A stretch of DNA of 64,000 nt from Mycobacterium avium subsp. avium (GTDB taxonomy: Bacteria; Actinomycetota; Actinomycetes; Mycobacteriales; Mycobacteriaceae): positions 124,001 through 188,000 of the forward strand of contig NZ_CP046507.1 in the NCBI RefSeq assembly GCF_009741445.1, written 5' to 3'. The notes under the pieces were generated by a model that had not been told where the DNA came from, did not search any database, and saw only the letters and a list, made by a program, of their open reading frames with translations. Position numbers and translations under genes: made by a program. How positions within the stretch are numbered: the stretch's first letter is position 1; each line of letters opens with the position of its first letter. Below, in pieces: positions 12,032 through 21,219 of the stretch.

Positions 12032-13870
12032 TCAGCTCCCGTCGATGCGGCGGGCGCCCAACTCGTTCTGCAGCAGCTCCAGCGCGGCCTCTTCCGGGTC
12101 GCGGCGCGCCGCCGGCTCGTCGCGCACCGCCTCGGCCAGCATGTGCTCTTCCTCGTCACGCCGGGCCGAATCCGGTTCGGGGACGGGCTGTTCCGGCTTG
12201 GGGTGCGGCGGGCCGGCCGTCGCCGGCGCCGGTGAGCCGGCCTCACAGCGCACCCGCCAGTTGACGCCCAGCGCATCCTTGAGCGCCTCGGCGATGACGT
12301 CGGCGTTGCGCTGTTCGCAGAGCCGCTTGGCCAGGGGTGCCGATTCATGCGTCAGCACCAGCGTGTTGTCCTCGATCGCCCGAACGGTGGCGCCGGCCAG
12401 CATCACCTCGGTGGTGCGGCTGCGCTGACGGACCTTGTCGCGCACCGTCGACCACATGCTTCGCACCGCGGCGGCATTGAGTTCCCCTGGCGCGGACGGG
12501 GTTTCGGAGGCCCGCGCCGGCTCCGGCGCCGGCTTGGGCTCCGGCGTGGGTTCGGCCCTCGGCTCCGGCCTGGCCTCGGGCTGGGGTTCCGGCTCGTGCT
12601 CGGGCTTGGCCGCCGCCGGCTCGGGCTTGGACGCCGGCTTGGGCGCCGCGGACGGCCGGGTGAACCGCACCGGCTGCTCGACCGGCTCGGCCGGCGTCGA
12701 CCCCGCGGGAATGGACATGTCCAGCCGGGTCTCGATCCGCTCGACCCGTTGCAGCAGCGCGGTTTCGGTGTCGCTGGCCGAGGGCAACAGCAGCCGGGCG
12801 CACACTACCTCGAGCAGCAGCCGCGGCGCCGTCGCACCCCGCATCTCGCCCAGCCCTGCCTGCACCACCTCGGCGTAACGGGTCAGGGTCGCCGGGCCGA
12901 TCCGGGTGGCCTGGTCACGCATCCGCTCCAGCACGTCCTCGGGAGCGTCCACCACGCCGCGGCTGGCCGCATCGGGGACGGCCTGCAGCAGGATCAGGTC
13001 GCGGAACCGCTCGAGCAGGTCGGTGGCGAAGCGCCGCGGATCATGCCCGGCGTCGATCACCGACTCCACCGCGCCGAACAGCGCCGCGGCGTCGCCGGCC
13101 GCCAGGGCGTCCACGGCGTCGTCGATCAGCGCCAGGTCGGTGGCCCCGAGCAGGCCCAGCGCCCGCTGGTAGGTGACGTGCCCGCCCTCGGCGCCCGCGA
13201 CCAGCTGGTCCAGCACCGAGAGCGTGTCACGTGGCGAGCCGCCGCCGGCGCGGATCACCAGCGGGTACACCGCGTCGTCGACGACGACGCCCTCTTGTTC
13301 GCAGATCCGCCCGATCAGCGCCCGCATGGTCTTGGGCGGCAGCAGCCGGAACGGGTAGTGATGGGTGCGCGACCGGATCGTCGGCAGCACCTTCTCCGGT
13401 TCGGTGGTGGCGAAGATGAAGATGAGGTGCTCGGGCGGCTCCTCGACGATCTTGAGCAGCGCGTTGAACCCCGCGGTGGTCACCATGTGCGCCTCGTCGA
13501 CGATGAACACCCGGTAGCGCGACTGCGCCGGCGCGTAGAACGCCCGGTCGCGCAGCTCGCGGGTGTCGTCCACGCCGCCGTGGCTGGCCGCGTCCAGCTC
13601 GACCACGTCGATGCTGCCGGGCGCGTTGGGCGCCAGCGCCAGGCACGAGTCGCACACCCCGCACGGCGTGGCCGTCGGCCCCTGCACGCAGTTCAGCGAG
13701 CGGGCCAGGATGCGCGCCGAGGAGGTCTTCCCGCAGCCGCGCGGACCCGAGAACAGGTAGGCGTGGTTGATCCGGCCGGCTTCCAGCGCGATCGACAGGG
13801 GTTCGGTGACGTGCTCCTGCCCCACCACTTCGGCGAAGGTTGCCGGACGGTATTTGCGGTAGAGGGCCAC
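12032..13870 (-). CDS. dnaX: DNA polymerase III subunits gamma/tau
   Basis: Clamp-loader ATPase of the replisome, 612 residues. Walker A SGPRGCGKTS is at about 41-50, zinc-binding cysteines at C61, C70, C73 and C76, and Walker B VDEAH at 123-127. SRC-type FATTEPEKVLPTIRSR follows. Residues of about 400-490 form a Pro/Glu/Ala linker (repeated PEP/EPE units) longer than in M. tuberculosis, then a tau-like C-terminal domain ends in the conserved QNELGARRID. The GTG at 13870 (VALYRKYRP) matches the family start; in-frame codons upstream to 13987 translate the 57-bp repeat and are not counted. No obvious frameshift signal for a separate gamma was seen. Confidence 0.96.
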   Translation of the reverse strand: MALYRKYRPATFAEVVGQEHVTEPLSIALEAGRINHAYLFSGPRGCGKTSSARILARSLNCVQGPTATPCGVCDSCLALAPNAPGSIDVVELDAASHGGVDDTRELRDRAFYAPAQSRYRVFIVDEAHMVTTAGFNALLKIVEEPPEHLIFIFATTEPEKVLPTIRSRTHHYPFRLLPPKTMRALIGRICEQEGVVVDDAVYPLVIRAGGGSPRDTLSVLDQLVAGAEGGHVTYQRALGLLGATDLALIDDAVDALAAGDAAALFGAVESVIDAGHDPRRFATDLLERFRDLILLQAVPDAASRGVVDAPEDVLERMRDQATRIGPATLTRYAEVVQAGLGEMRGATAPRLLLEVVCARLLLPSASDTETALLQRVERIETRLDMSIPAGSTPAEPVEQPVRFTRPSAAPKPASKPEPAAAKPEHEPEPQPEARPEPRAEPTPEPKPAPEPARASETPSAPGELNAAAVRSMWSTVRDKVRQRSRTTEVMLAGATVRAIEDNTLVLTHESAPLAKRLCEQRNADVIAEALKDALGVNWRVRCEAGSPAPATAGPPHPKPEQPVPEPDSARRDEEEHMLAEAVRDEPAARRDPEEAALELLQNELGARRIDGS

Positions 13871-13893
13871 GGTCAGCAGGCTACCGGGGCCGG

Positions 13894-14033
13894 CCGACGA
13901 CGATGCGGGCCCGCCAAGGTCTGCTGAGGAGTCGGACAATCGGGCAGCGTCCGACGACGATGCGGGCCCGCCAAGGTCTGCGGGCATCGAGTGTGCGGCA
14001 GCGGCTTCCAGTGTGAATCTACGGCGGGCCCGC
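13894..14033. repeat. 57-bp spaced direct repeat with GCGGGCCCGC palindromes
   Basis: A 31-bp core beginning ccgacgacgatg occurs at 13894 and again at 13951 (57 bp apart), 24 bp upstream of the dnaX start. Each core contains the perfect palindrome gcgggcccgc (13905-13914 and 13962-13971). A third copy of the palindrome lies at 14024-14033, near the end of aspC. The rest of the 205-bp gap between aspC and dnaX shows no gene; dnaX promoter elements were not recognisable. Confidence 0.85.
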
Positions 14034-14075
14034 CCGGCGTGTCGTCGCCGTCATGCAACAGTCGAAGCCGTCAGA

Positions 14076-15606
<1,531 letters not shown>

Positions 15607-15673
15607 CCCAGAGTCTAATACCCGACCCGGAGCAACTGGCGGCGGCGGTCAGGCGCTCGGTTACCATGGCCAC

Positions 15674-15762
15674 GGAGGATTCGCCTAGTGGCCTATGGCG
15701 CTCGCCTGGAACGCGGGTTGGGTTAATAGCCCTCGCGGGTTCAAATCCCGCATCCTCCGCCA
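15674..15762 (+). tRNA. tRNA-Ser (GGA anticodon)
   Basis: An 89-nt class II tRNA. The acceptor arm GGAGGAT pairs with ATCCTCC, discriminator G is followed by encoded CCA (15760-15762). The anticodon stem CTCGC/GCGGG holds loop CTGGAAC with anticodon GGA. A long variable arm (GGTTGGGTTAATAGCCC) is typical of tRNA-Ser, and the T arm is GCGGGTTCAAATCCCGC. It reads UCC and UCU codons. It sits between ffs and lucA. Confidence 0.96.
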
Positions 15763-15826
15763 TTGGTCCGCCCAGCGGACGCGCACAACGTGGGCCGGCT
15801 CCAGCCGGTCTTGCATGAGGAGGCTT

Positions 15827-16660
15827 ATGGGGCGCAAGGTCGCCATCCCGTGGCACGCGTCATTTTCGATCGCTGCCGGCGTCCTCTACTTCTTCTTCGT
15901 GTTGCCCCGCTGGCCCGAACTGATGGGTGACACGACGCATTCGCTGGGGACGGCGCTGCGGATCGTGGCGGGTGTGCTGGTCGCGCTGGCGGCGCTGCCG
16001 GTGGTGTTCACCCTGTTGCGCACCCGCAAGCCCGAGCTGGGCACGCCGCAGCTGGCGTTGTCGCTGCGGGTCGCCTCGATCGTGGCGCACGTGCTGGCCG
16101 GGTTGTTGATCATCGGGACGGCGGTCAGCGAGATCTGGCTGAGCCTGGATGCCGCCGGCCGGTGGTTGTTCGGGATTTACGGCGCGGCCGCCGCGATCGC
16201 GCTGCTCGGCATTTTCGCGTTCTACCTCTCGTTCGTCGCGGAACTGCCACCGCCGCCGCCCAAACCGATCAAGGCCAAGAAGCCCAAGAAGCGCCGGCTG
16301 CGTCGCAAGAAGGCCGGCGAAGAGGTGGAGACGGCCGAAACGGCTGAAGCGGAAGAGGCCGAGGCGGAAGAGGCCGACGAGACCGAAGCGGCGCAGACCG
16401 TCACGGCCGAAACCGAAGCAGCCGAAGCAGCCGGGGAAACCGAAGCAGCCGAAGACACCGCCGAGGCCGAGAAGCCCGCCGCAAACGAGCCCGAAGCCGA
16501 GACGCTCGTGGCCGAGGACAGCGACGAATCGCGGGCCAAGCTGCGCAACCGCCGCCCGACGGGCAAGGGCACGCACCGGATGCGGCGCCGGCGCACCCGG
16601 GCCGGCGTCGCGGTCGACCAAACCGCCGAGCAGTCCGGCGACGACGCCGACGAGGACTAG
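15827..16660 (+). CDS. lucA: LucA-like membrane protein (Mce lipid uptake coordinator)
   Basis: In M. tuberculosis the syntenic gene Rv3723 (LucA) stabilises the Mce1 and Mce4 fatty acid and cholesterol importers. The 277-residue product has about four hydrophobic segments in the first 145 residues (FSIAAGVLYFFFVL; IVAGVLVALAALPVVFTLL; VASIVAHVLAGLLIIGTAV; LFGIYGAAAAIALLGIFAFY). A basic stretch (KPIKAKKPKKRRLRRKKAG) follows, then a long Glu/Ala-rich low-complexity tail and a basic end. ATG 15827 follows AGGAGG at only 3-nt spacing; ATG 15815 (MRRLMGRK) is a real alternative. Its TAG is shared with the opposing gene. Identification rests on synteny and topology. Confidence 0.75.
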   Translation: MGRKVAIPWHASFSIAAGVLYFFFVLPRWPELMGDTTHSLGTALRIVAGVLVALAALPVVFTLLRTRKPELGTPQLALSLRVASIVAHVLAGLLIIGTAVSEIWLSLDAAGRWLFGIYGAAAAIALLGIFAFYLSFVAELPPPPPKPIKAKKPKKRRLRRKKAGEEVETAETAEAEEAEAEEADETEAAQTVTAETEAAEAAGETEAAEDTAEAEKPAANEPEAETLVAEDSDESRAKLRNRRPTGKGTHRMRRRRTRAGVAVDQTAEQSGDDADED

Positions 16661-17034
16661 CGCGCCACCGCCAGCAGCACCGGAATCGGCGTGTTCTCGT
16701 CGGTGTGATAACTCGCGCACACCCGGTGATAGCCGTCGGCGATCTGCAACGGGACACCGGCCAGGAAGTCGCCGCGCACCAACAGGATCGGCGACAGCGG
16801 TAGGCCCTTCTCGATCTTGGTGAGGTCCGCGGCGACGTGCGGGTTGTCCACCGGCAGCAGGTCCAGCCGCGCCGCCCGCAGAATGTCCTTCGCCTTGCGC
16901 TGCATCACCGTGGCGCGCTTGAGCTTCTTGATCACCTTCTTCACGGTCTGCGCGTCCGCGAGCATGCTCAGGTAATCGGCTGCCGCCGGAAAGTCATGGG
17001 CCTCAGGGGCTTCCAGCCATTTCACGCTGAGCAT
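16657..17034 (-). CDS. ParB/sulfiredoxin-like small protein, hypothetical
   Basis: A 125-residue protein. Residues 30-60 form a basic helix (VKKVIKKLKRATVMQRKAKD). The C-terminal part, ILLVRGDFLAGVPLQIADGYHR at about 83-104 (read as segments) followed by TPIPVLLA, resembles the ParB-N/sulfiredoxin nucleotide-binding core, where DGxHR is the signature. ATG at 17034 follows a good GGGAGG site six bases away. Its stop overlaps that of lucA in the CTAG at 16657-16660. No partition or phage genes lie nearby, so a chromosome-partition role is unlikely; function unknown. Confidence 0.75.
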   Translation of the reverse strand: MLSVKWLEAPEAHDFPAAADYLSMLADAQTVKKVIKKLKRATVMQRKAKDILRAARLDLLPVDNPHVAADLTKIEKGLPLSPILLVRGDFLAGVPLQIADGYHRVCASYHTDENTPIPVLLAVAR

Positions 17035-17177
17035 CGCGTGCCTCCCGTCACCCGCGCCGACACCGAGGCAGCCTACCGCCTGGGCGCCCCGAAATTTGGG
17101 ATCGGTAGTGATCCGGGCGGTCTGTACTGACGCCAGGACGACGCCATCGGGGCGGCGCACGAAGGAAGGAACCACAC

Positions 17178-17669
17178 GTGAAACGTCTACTCGCAGCTGC
17201 GACGGGGACCTTGGGCTGCGCTGCGGCCGCGGTGACGCTGGTCGGCTGCTCGAGCGGCGGCCACTCGGCCGCTCCGGCATCGAGCACCGCGCCCAGCGCC
17301 TCCACCGGCACCAACGCACAGGTCAAGGTGGGCGGCGCCGACCTGCCGGGCGTCAACCCCGCCTCGGTCACCTGCGTGCGCACCGGCGGCAAGATCGACA
17401 TCGGCAGCGGCTCCACCGGCGGCGCCCAGCAGGCGCTGGCCGTGGTGCTGACCGACGAGGCCACCCCGAAGGTCGAGTCGCTGGCGCTGGTCGTCGACGG
17501 CAACGCGCTGGCGGTCAGCAACAACATGGGCGCCAAGGTGGGGTCGGCCGACGTCGCGGTCGACGGCAAGACCTACACCATCACCGGCCAGGCGCAGGGC
17601 GCCGACATGAAGAACCCGATGGCCGGGATGATCACCAAGGACTTCAGCATCAAGGTGTCCTGCGGCTGA
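17178..17669 (+). CDS. LpqH-family (19 kDa antigen-like) lipoprotein
   Basis: A 163-residue lipoprotein. The signal peptide ends in lipobox LVGC with Cys24 as the lipidated residue, followed by a Ser/Ala/Pro linker (SSGGHSAAPASSTAPSAS) and a beta-rich domain containing VSCG at the end and a Cys near residue 75, probably disulfide-bonded as in LpqH. Internal phrases (VDGKTYTITGQAQG, ITKDFSIKVSC) match the mycobacterial 19 kDa antigen family. GTG at 17178 follows GAAGGAAGG. Members are cell-envelope antigens and TLR2 ligands. It is a paralogue, since lpqH itself is elsewhere in mycobacteria. A strong hairpin follows the stop. Confidence 0.85.
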   Translation: MKRLLAAATGTLGCAAAAVTLVGCSSGGHSAAPASSTAPSASTGTNAQVKVGGADLPGVNPASVTCVRTGGKIDIGSGSTGGAQQALAVVLTDEATPKVESLALVVDGNALAVSNNMGAKVGSADVAVDGKTYTITGQAQGADMKNPMAGMITKDFSIKVSCG

Positions 17670-17683
17670 TCGGTTGCGGCCCA

Positions 17684-17722
17684 CGAGCGGCGGACGTGCC
17701 TCACTCACGCGTCCGCCGCTCG
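17684..17722 (+). terminator. Hairpin terminator after the LpqH-like gene
   Basis: A 13-bp perfect stem, cgagcggcggacg (17684-17696) with cgtccgccgctcg (17710-17722), and a 13-nt loop. It begins 14 nt after the lipoprotein stop and 45 nt before the next gene. No T-tract follows, as is common for mycobacterial intrinsic-type terminators. It would isolate the downstream TPR-CHAT genes from the lipoprotein transcript. Confidence 0.7.
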
Positions 17723-17766
17723 CGGTTCGGCCGACCAGAGCACCGCCCCGGTCTTATGATGCAGCC

Positions 17767-19455
17767 GTGTCGATCCCGGACGGGCTGCAGCGGGCCCGCC
17801 GCATGGCGTTAGCGGCCGACGAGGCCGGCGCCCGCGATCTGCTGCTGTCCCTGATACCGCGCATCGAACGGGACGACCGAGACGATCTCATGCTGGAAGT
17901 GCTTGCCCAGCTTGGCGAGATCTACCTGGCGCGCGGCGCCGACGACGGCGTCGAGGAATCGATCCGGCGCATCCAAGACTGCCTGGCCGCCTATGCGAGC
18001 ATGCCCGCCGACGCCGAGAACGCGCGCATGATCTGCCGCTACTCGCGGCGGGCCAGGTTCCTGCAAACGGGTTTGGCCGCCGCACGCGGCGACCACGAAG
18101 GCGCCGCGGCGGCCCTGGACCTGTTGAGCGACACCGGCAGCGAATTCCCCGAGCTCGCCGCCGAACACGCGCAGCTGTGCGCTCGCGCGCGGGTGCTGTG
18201 CGCCACCGCGCTGTGCGACGACGACCTGCACGTGCAATCGGTTCCGTTGTGGGACAAGATACTTGAGCACATCGGCGACAGCGGCGACGACGACGAGAAC
18301 GCCGATCACCTGTGGGTCACCGCGGCCACCGGATACGGCAGGTTCTGCGTCGAAACGGGGCGGTTGGCCGAAGCCGAGCCGTGGTTACGCCGCGCCGAGG
18401 CGCGGGCCGACGCCCACGGCTGGGAATTAGCCAGGGCCAGAGCACAATTGGAGCGGGCCACGGCGCGCTGGGCGGCCAACGACCATGCCGGCACCGAACA
18501 GCTGGTGTCGCAGGCCTATCCCGTCATCGCCCGGCATGCCCGCGCGCACGACGTCGCACGCTGCTGGCTGTACCTGGGACTCACCCGGCTGGGGTCGGGC
18601 GCCCTGGAAGCCGCCGACGAATGCTGGGAACACGCCGAGCGGCACTGGCGCGAGTTGGGAAAGCCGCTGCACCTTCATCGTATTCTGTTGCAGCGCAGCT
18701 GGATAGCGATCTTCTGGAGTCGCTTCGCCGACGCCGTCGAGCTGATCGCCCAGGCCCGGGAACTGCTGGACTCCTCACCGCGCAGCAGCTGGCTGCAGTA
18801 CGCGCAACTGGACAGTCATCTCGGAACGGTGTGGCGCGCCGACGCTCTGGCGGACCTGGGTTTCGACAGCTCCGGCGCCCCCGAGGAGTCGCTGCAGGAG
18901 ACCGAGGCGCGCCAGGCCGAGGGCCTCGGCATCCTGCGCGGCGAGGTCGGCACACCGGAATACCGGCGCGGCATGAGCAAGCTGCAGCAGGCGGCGGAGT
19001 TGAAAGTGCCCGCCGCGCTGGCGGTCGACTCGGTGCGGTATTCGATCGCTGACGCCGACGCGCGAGCACGCTGGGCCACCACCATCGCGGCGCCCATCCT
19101 GGCCGGCGCGTTCGCGGTGGCCTGGGAGTGGGAGAACACGGCGCTCATCAGTGAGCTGGTGGAATACCACAGCGCGCGAGGGACTTTCGAGGCCCTGCAG
19201 CGCCCGCAGACCGGCGAATGGGCGTCCACGGCCGTCGCGTCGGTTCCGCTGGACACCGGCGCCGAGCCCGCCGCGCTGGCCGCCGCCGGGCCGCCGGTGG
19301 CCGGCGGTGTGTCGCTGACCCGGCTGGGGCCGTTGCCGCCGTTGCGGATGCACCCGGGCGAGGCGCCGATCCTGGACCACTACCGCATGCTGGCCGTGCA
19401 ACGCTACGGGCGCGCCGTCACCGCCGACGAGCCGGCCTGGTCGACGTGGCCGTGA
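17767..19455 (+). CDS. TPR-repeat protein partnered with a CHAT protease
   Basis: A 562-residue, almost wholly alpha-helical protein with tandem helix pairs typical of tetratricopeptide repeats (LAEAEPWLRRAEARADAHGW; ALEAADECWEHAERHWRELG; FADAVELIAQARELLDSS). No enzymatic motif, signal peptide or membrane segment is visible, so it is probably cytoplasmic. The C-terminal 60 residues are Pro/Ala rich. GTG at 17767 (VSIPDGLQ) lies in a plausible leader and removes an Arg/Pro-rich false N-terminus. Its TGA overlaps the CHAT start as GTGA, so the two are translated together. In known TPR-CHAT systems the TPR part senses a partner and controls the protease; that role here is inferred. Confidence 0.82.
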   Translation: MSIPDGLQRARRMALAADEAGARDLLLSLIPRIERDDRDDLMLEVLAQLGEIYLARGADDGVEESIRRIQDCLAAYASMPADAENARMICRYSRRARFLQTGLAAARGDHEGAAAALDLLSDTGSEFPELAAEHAQLCARARVLCATALCDDDLHVQSVPLWDKILEHIGDSGDDDENADHLWVTAATGYGRFCVETGRLAEAEPWLRRAEARADAHGWELARARAQLERATARWAANDHAGTEQLVSQAYPVIARHARAHDVARCWLYLGLTRLGSGALEAADECWEHAERHWRELGKPLHLHRILLQRSWIAIFWSRFADAVELIAQARELLDSSPRSSWLQYAQLDSHLGTVWRADALADLGFDSSGAPEESLQETEARQAEGLGILRGEVGTPEYRRGMSKLQQAAELKVPAALAVDSVRYSIADADARARWATTIAAPILAGAFAVAWEWENTALISELVEYHSARGTFEALQRPQTGEWASTAVASVPLDTGAEPAALAAAGPPVAGGVSLTRLGPLPPLRMHPGEAPILDHYRMLAVQRYGRAVTADEPAWSTWP

Positions 19456-20834
19456 CCGAATCCGGCCGGCTGACACTGGTACTGCGCTACGCCGACCTCG
19501 GCATCGCCACCTACGCCAGCCTGCGGATCGTCGGGCAGCCCGAGCGGACCGTCGCCTGGGTGGTGGAGGAACCGCTGCTGCTGGCCGCCCTGCAGGAGCT
19601 CGCCGCAGCGTTGCCCGAGCCGCACGACGCCGAGAATCGGCGTGCCGCCATCGGCCGCGCGCTGAGCACCGGGGCCTTCGCCGCACCGGACACCGAACTC
19701 ACGCTCGCCTACATCCTGGGCGTGCTGCTGATCGGCAGCGCGGGCTGGCAGCTGTTGACCGAATGTGTGTCGTCGCCGCGGGCGGTGCTGTTCGTCTCGC
19801 CCAGCGCGCGGCTGGCCCGGGTGCCCTGGGGGCTGCTGGCGATCCCGAAATCGGGGCCCAGCAAGGAGGAGCTGGTGCGCGCCCGCCAGGACGCGATCAC
19901 CGCCGCCGGGCGCGCTGCGGCCCAAATCCCTTGGCGTCTAGTGGATTTGGCGGCACTGACCGACGGGCATCGGCTGATGGAACTGGTCGAGGTGCTGATG
20001 GCGGTACCCCCCAACATTGTGCACGCGCCGCGGACGGCCACCGAATGGGACGCCCGGCGCGACGGGCCGCCGTTGCTGGTGCTCGACCCGCGGGTGCCCG
20101 GGCAGCGGCCGGACTCCGCGCTCGGGTCGGTGCTGGGCAGGCCGTCGCCGGACACGCCGGTCGGCCGGCACTTCGCCGAGCTGATGCGGCGGCGACCCGT
20201 GCTGCCGCGGGTCGACGCGGTGGTCGACTTGTTCCGCCGGCGCGACGCCGACCGCCGCTGGCTGGCCGGGCTGTTGGCCCGATCCCCGTGCCGGCTGCTC
20301 TATGTCGGGCATGCCAGTTCGGCGGACGACGATCACCGGCACGGCGGCCGCGCCGATCGGGCGGCCCTGCATCTGGCCGACCCGGCGGCGGTGCCCGGCG
20401 ACGCCAACGCCATCGGCGATCACCGGCCGCTGACCGCCTCGGATTTGATGGCGCTGCGGTTGCCGATGCCGCCGCGGGTGGCGCTGCTGGCCTGCGGGTC
20501 GGGCGGCGACTATCAGTTCGACGAGGCGACCGGTCTGGTGGCGGCGATGATCCTGAACGGGGCGCAGCTGGTGACCGCTACGCTGTGGTCGCTGCCGACG
20601 ACCGCCGCCTACCGGCAATTCGCGATGCCGGCCCGCGGATCCCCCGAATCCGTCGACCCGATGGCCGATCTGGTGTCCGCCGTCGACACCGCGCACGACG
20701 CTCCCGCAGACGCCGGGTGCGCGCTGAACCGGTGGCAGCGCGCCCAGATGCGACGCTGGCGCGACGGGGATCGTGTTGCCAGCCCGCTGTATTGGGCCGC
20801 ACTGGCCACCTTCACCGTCGATGGTGCGCGCTAG
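19452..20834 (+). CDS. CHAT-domain caspase-like protease
   Basis: A 460-residue protein whose C-terminal half is a CHAT (caspase HetF-associated with TPRs) peptidase. The catalytic dyad is His287 in LLYVGHASS and Cys348 in VALLACGSGGDY. After Cys come the family features FDEATGLVAAMILNGA and VTATLWSLP. About 270 N-terminal residues of alpha/beta character contain no recognised domain (SPRAVLFVSPSARLARVPWG resembles the region before the CHAT core). No signal peptide. The start GTG at 19452 overlaps the TPR stop; GTG 19446 is an alternative. The protein substrate is unknown. CHAT proteases act in prokaryotic defence and programmed cell death, for example the CRISPR-associated Craspase (established knowledge); a similar role here is inference. 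Confidence 0.85.
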   Translation: MTESGRLTLVLRYADLGIATYASLRIVGQPERTVAWVVEEPLLLAALQELAAALPEPHDAENRRAAIGRALSTGAFAAPDTELTLAYILGVLLIGSAGWQLLTECVSSPRAVLFVSPSARLARVPWGLLAIPKSGPSKEELVRARQDAITAAGRAAAQIPWRLVDLAALTDGHRLMELVEVLMAVPPNIVHAPRTATEWDARRDGPPLLVLDPRVPGQRPDSALGSVLGRPSPDTPVGRHFAELMRRRPVLPRVDAVVDLFRRRDADRRWLAGLLARSPCRLLYVGHASSADDDHRHGGRADRAALHLADPAAVPGDANAIGDHRPLTASDLMALRLPMPPRVALLACGSGGDYQFDEATGLVAAMILNGAQLVTATLWSLPTTAAYRQFAMPARGSPESVDPMADLVSAVDTAHDAPADAGCALNRWQRAQMRRWRDGDRVASPLYWAALATFTVDGAR

Positions 20835-20836
20835 TG

Positions 20837-21136
20837 CTACAGCGCCGCCACCCATGCCGCATGCACGGCCAGCACGTCGTCGGGCAGCGAAAGCTCCTCG
20901 CGGGCAGCGGGATCGAAGGCGACCAGCACAACCAGCCCGGGCCGCAGCACGGACAGGTCCAGGTCGGCATCGCAGCGCGCCAGCTTGCCGATGAACGTCT
21001 CCCCCGACACGGCCACCACCTCGATGAAGACCTGACGCTTGACCTTGCGCACGGTGCCGACTCCGACGGTGCGGTTACTGACGTCCCGGCGGCGGCGGGA
21101 TTTGAGCCAGTCGGCCAGCCGCAGCAGTGTGTTCAT
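20837..21136 (-). CDS. Small hypothetical protein inside the CHAT island
   Basis: A 99-residue protein. It has a basic N-terminus (MNTLLRLADWLKSRRRRDVSNR) read here in two parts, then alternating strands (VGVGTVRKVKRQVFIEVVAV, GETFIGKLARC, LRPGLVVLVAFDP), suggesting a small beta-barrel-like fold. The ATG at 21136 has only a weak ribosome site. It converges on the CHAT gene (2 bp between stops) and is divergent, by 83 bp, from the next pair. I do not recognise the family. Codon use looks like its neighbours, with G/C third positions, which supports a real gene. Confidence 0.6.
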   Translation of the reverse strand: MNTLLRLADWLKSRRRRDVSNRTVGVGTVRKVKRQVFIEVVAVSGETFIGKLARCDADLDLSVLRPGLVVLVAFDPAAREELSLPDDVLAVHAAWVAAL

Positions 21137-21219
21137 CCGCTCAGGGTGACGCGGCCGATCGGCTACCGAACCCAACTTCGCGGCTGCCGCAACCGTTGCG
21201 CCGGCCCTATTCTGTGCTG

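Noticed and set aside
12347..13927. 526-codon rightward open frame opposite dnaX
   Set aside because: Mirror of dnaX, rich in Arg, Gly and His without a fold; the dnaX frame contains all clamp-loader motifs.
13871..13987. 39-residue N-terminal extension of DnaX including a repeated ADLGGPASSS
   Set aside because: The extension translates the 57-bp repeat; homologous DnaX proteins start at ALYRKYRP, given here by GTG 13870.
15695..15814. Upstream extension of LucA across tRNA-Ser
   Set aside because: It would translate the tRNA; the ATG at 15827 or 15815 is downstream of the tRNA end.
17767..20834. TPR and CHAT genes as one frameshifted gene
   Set aside because: The GTGA overlap is a normal coupling junction and both products have complete ends, so two genes are more likely.
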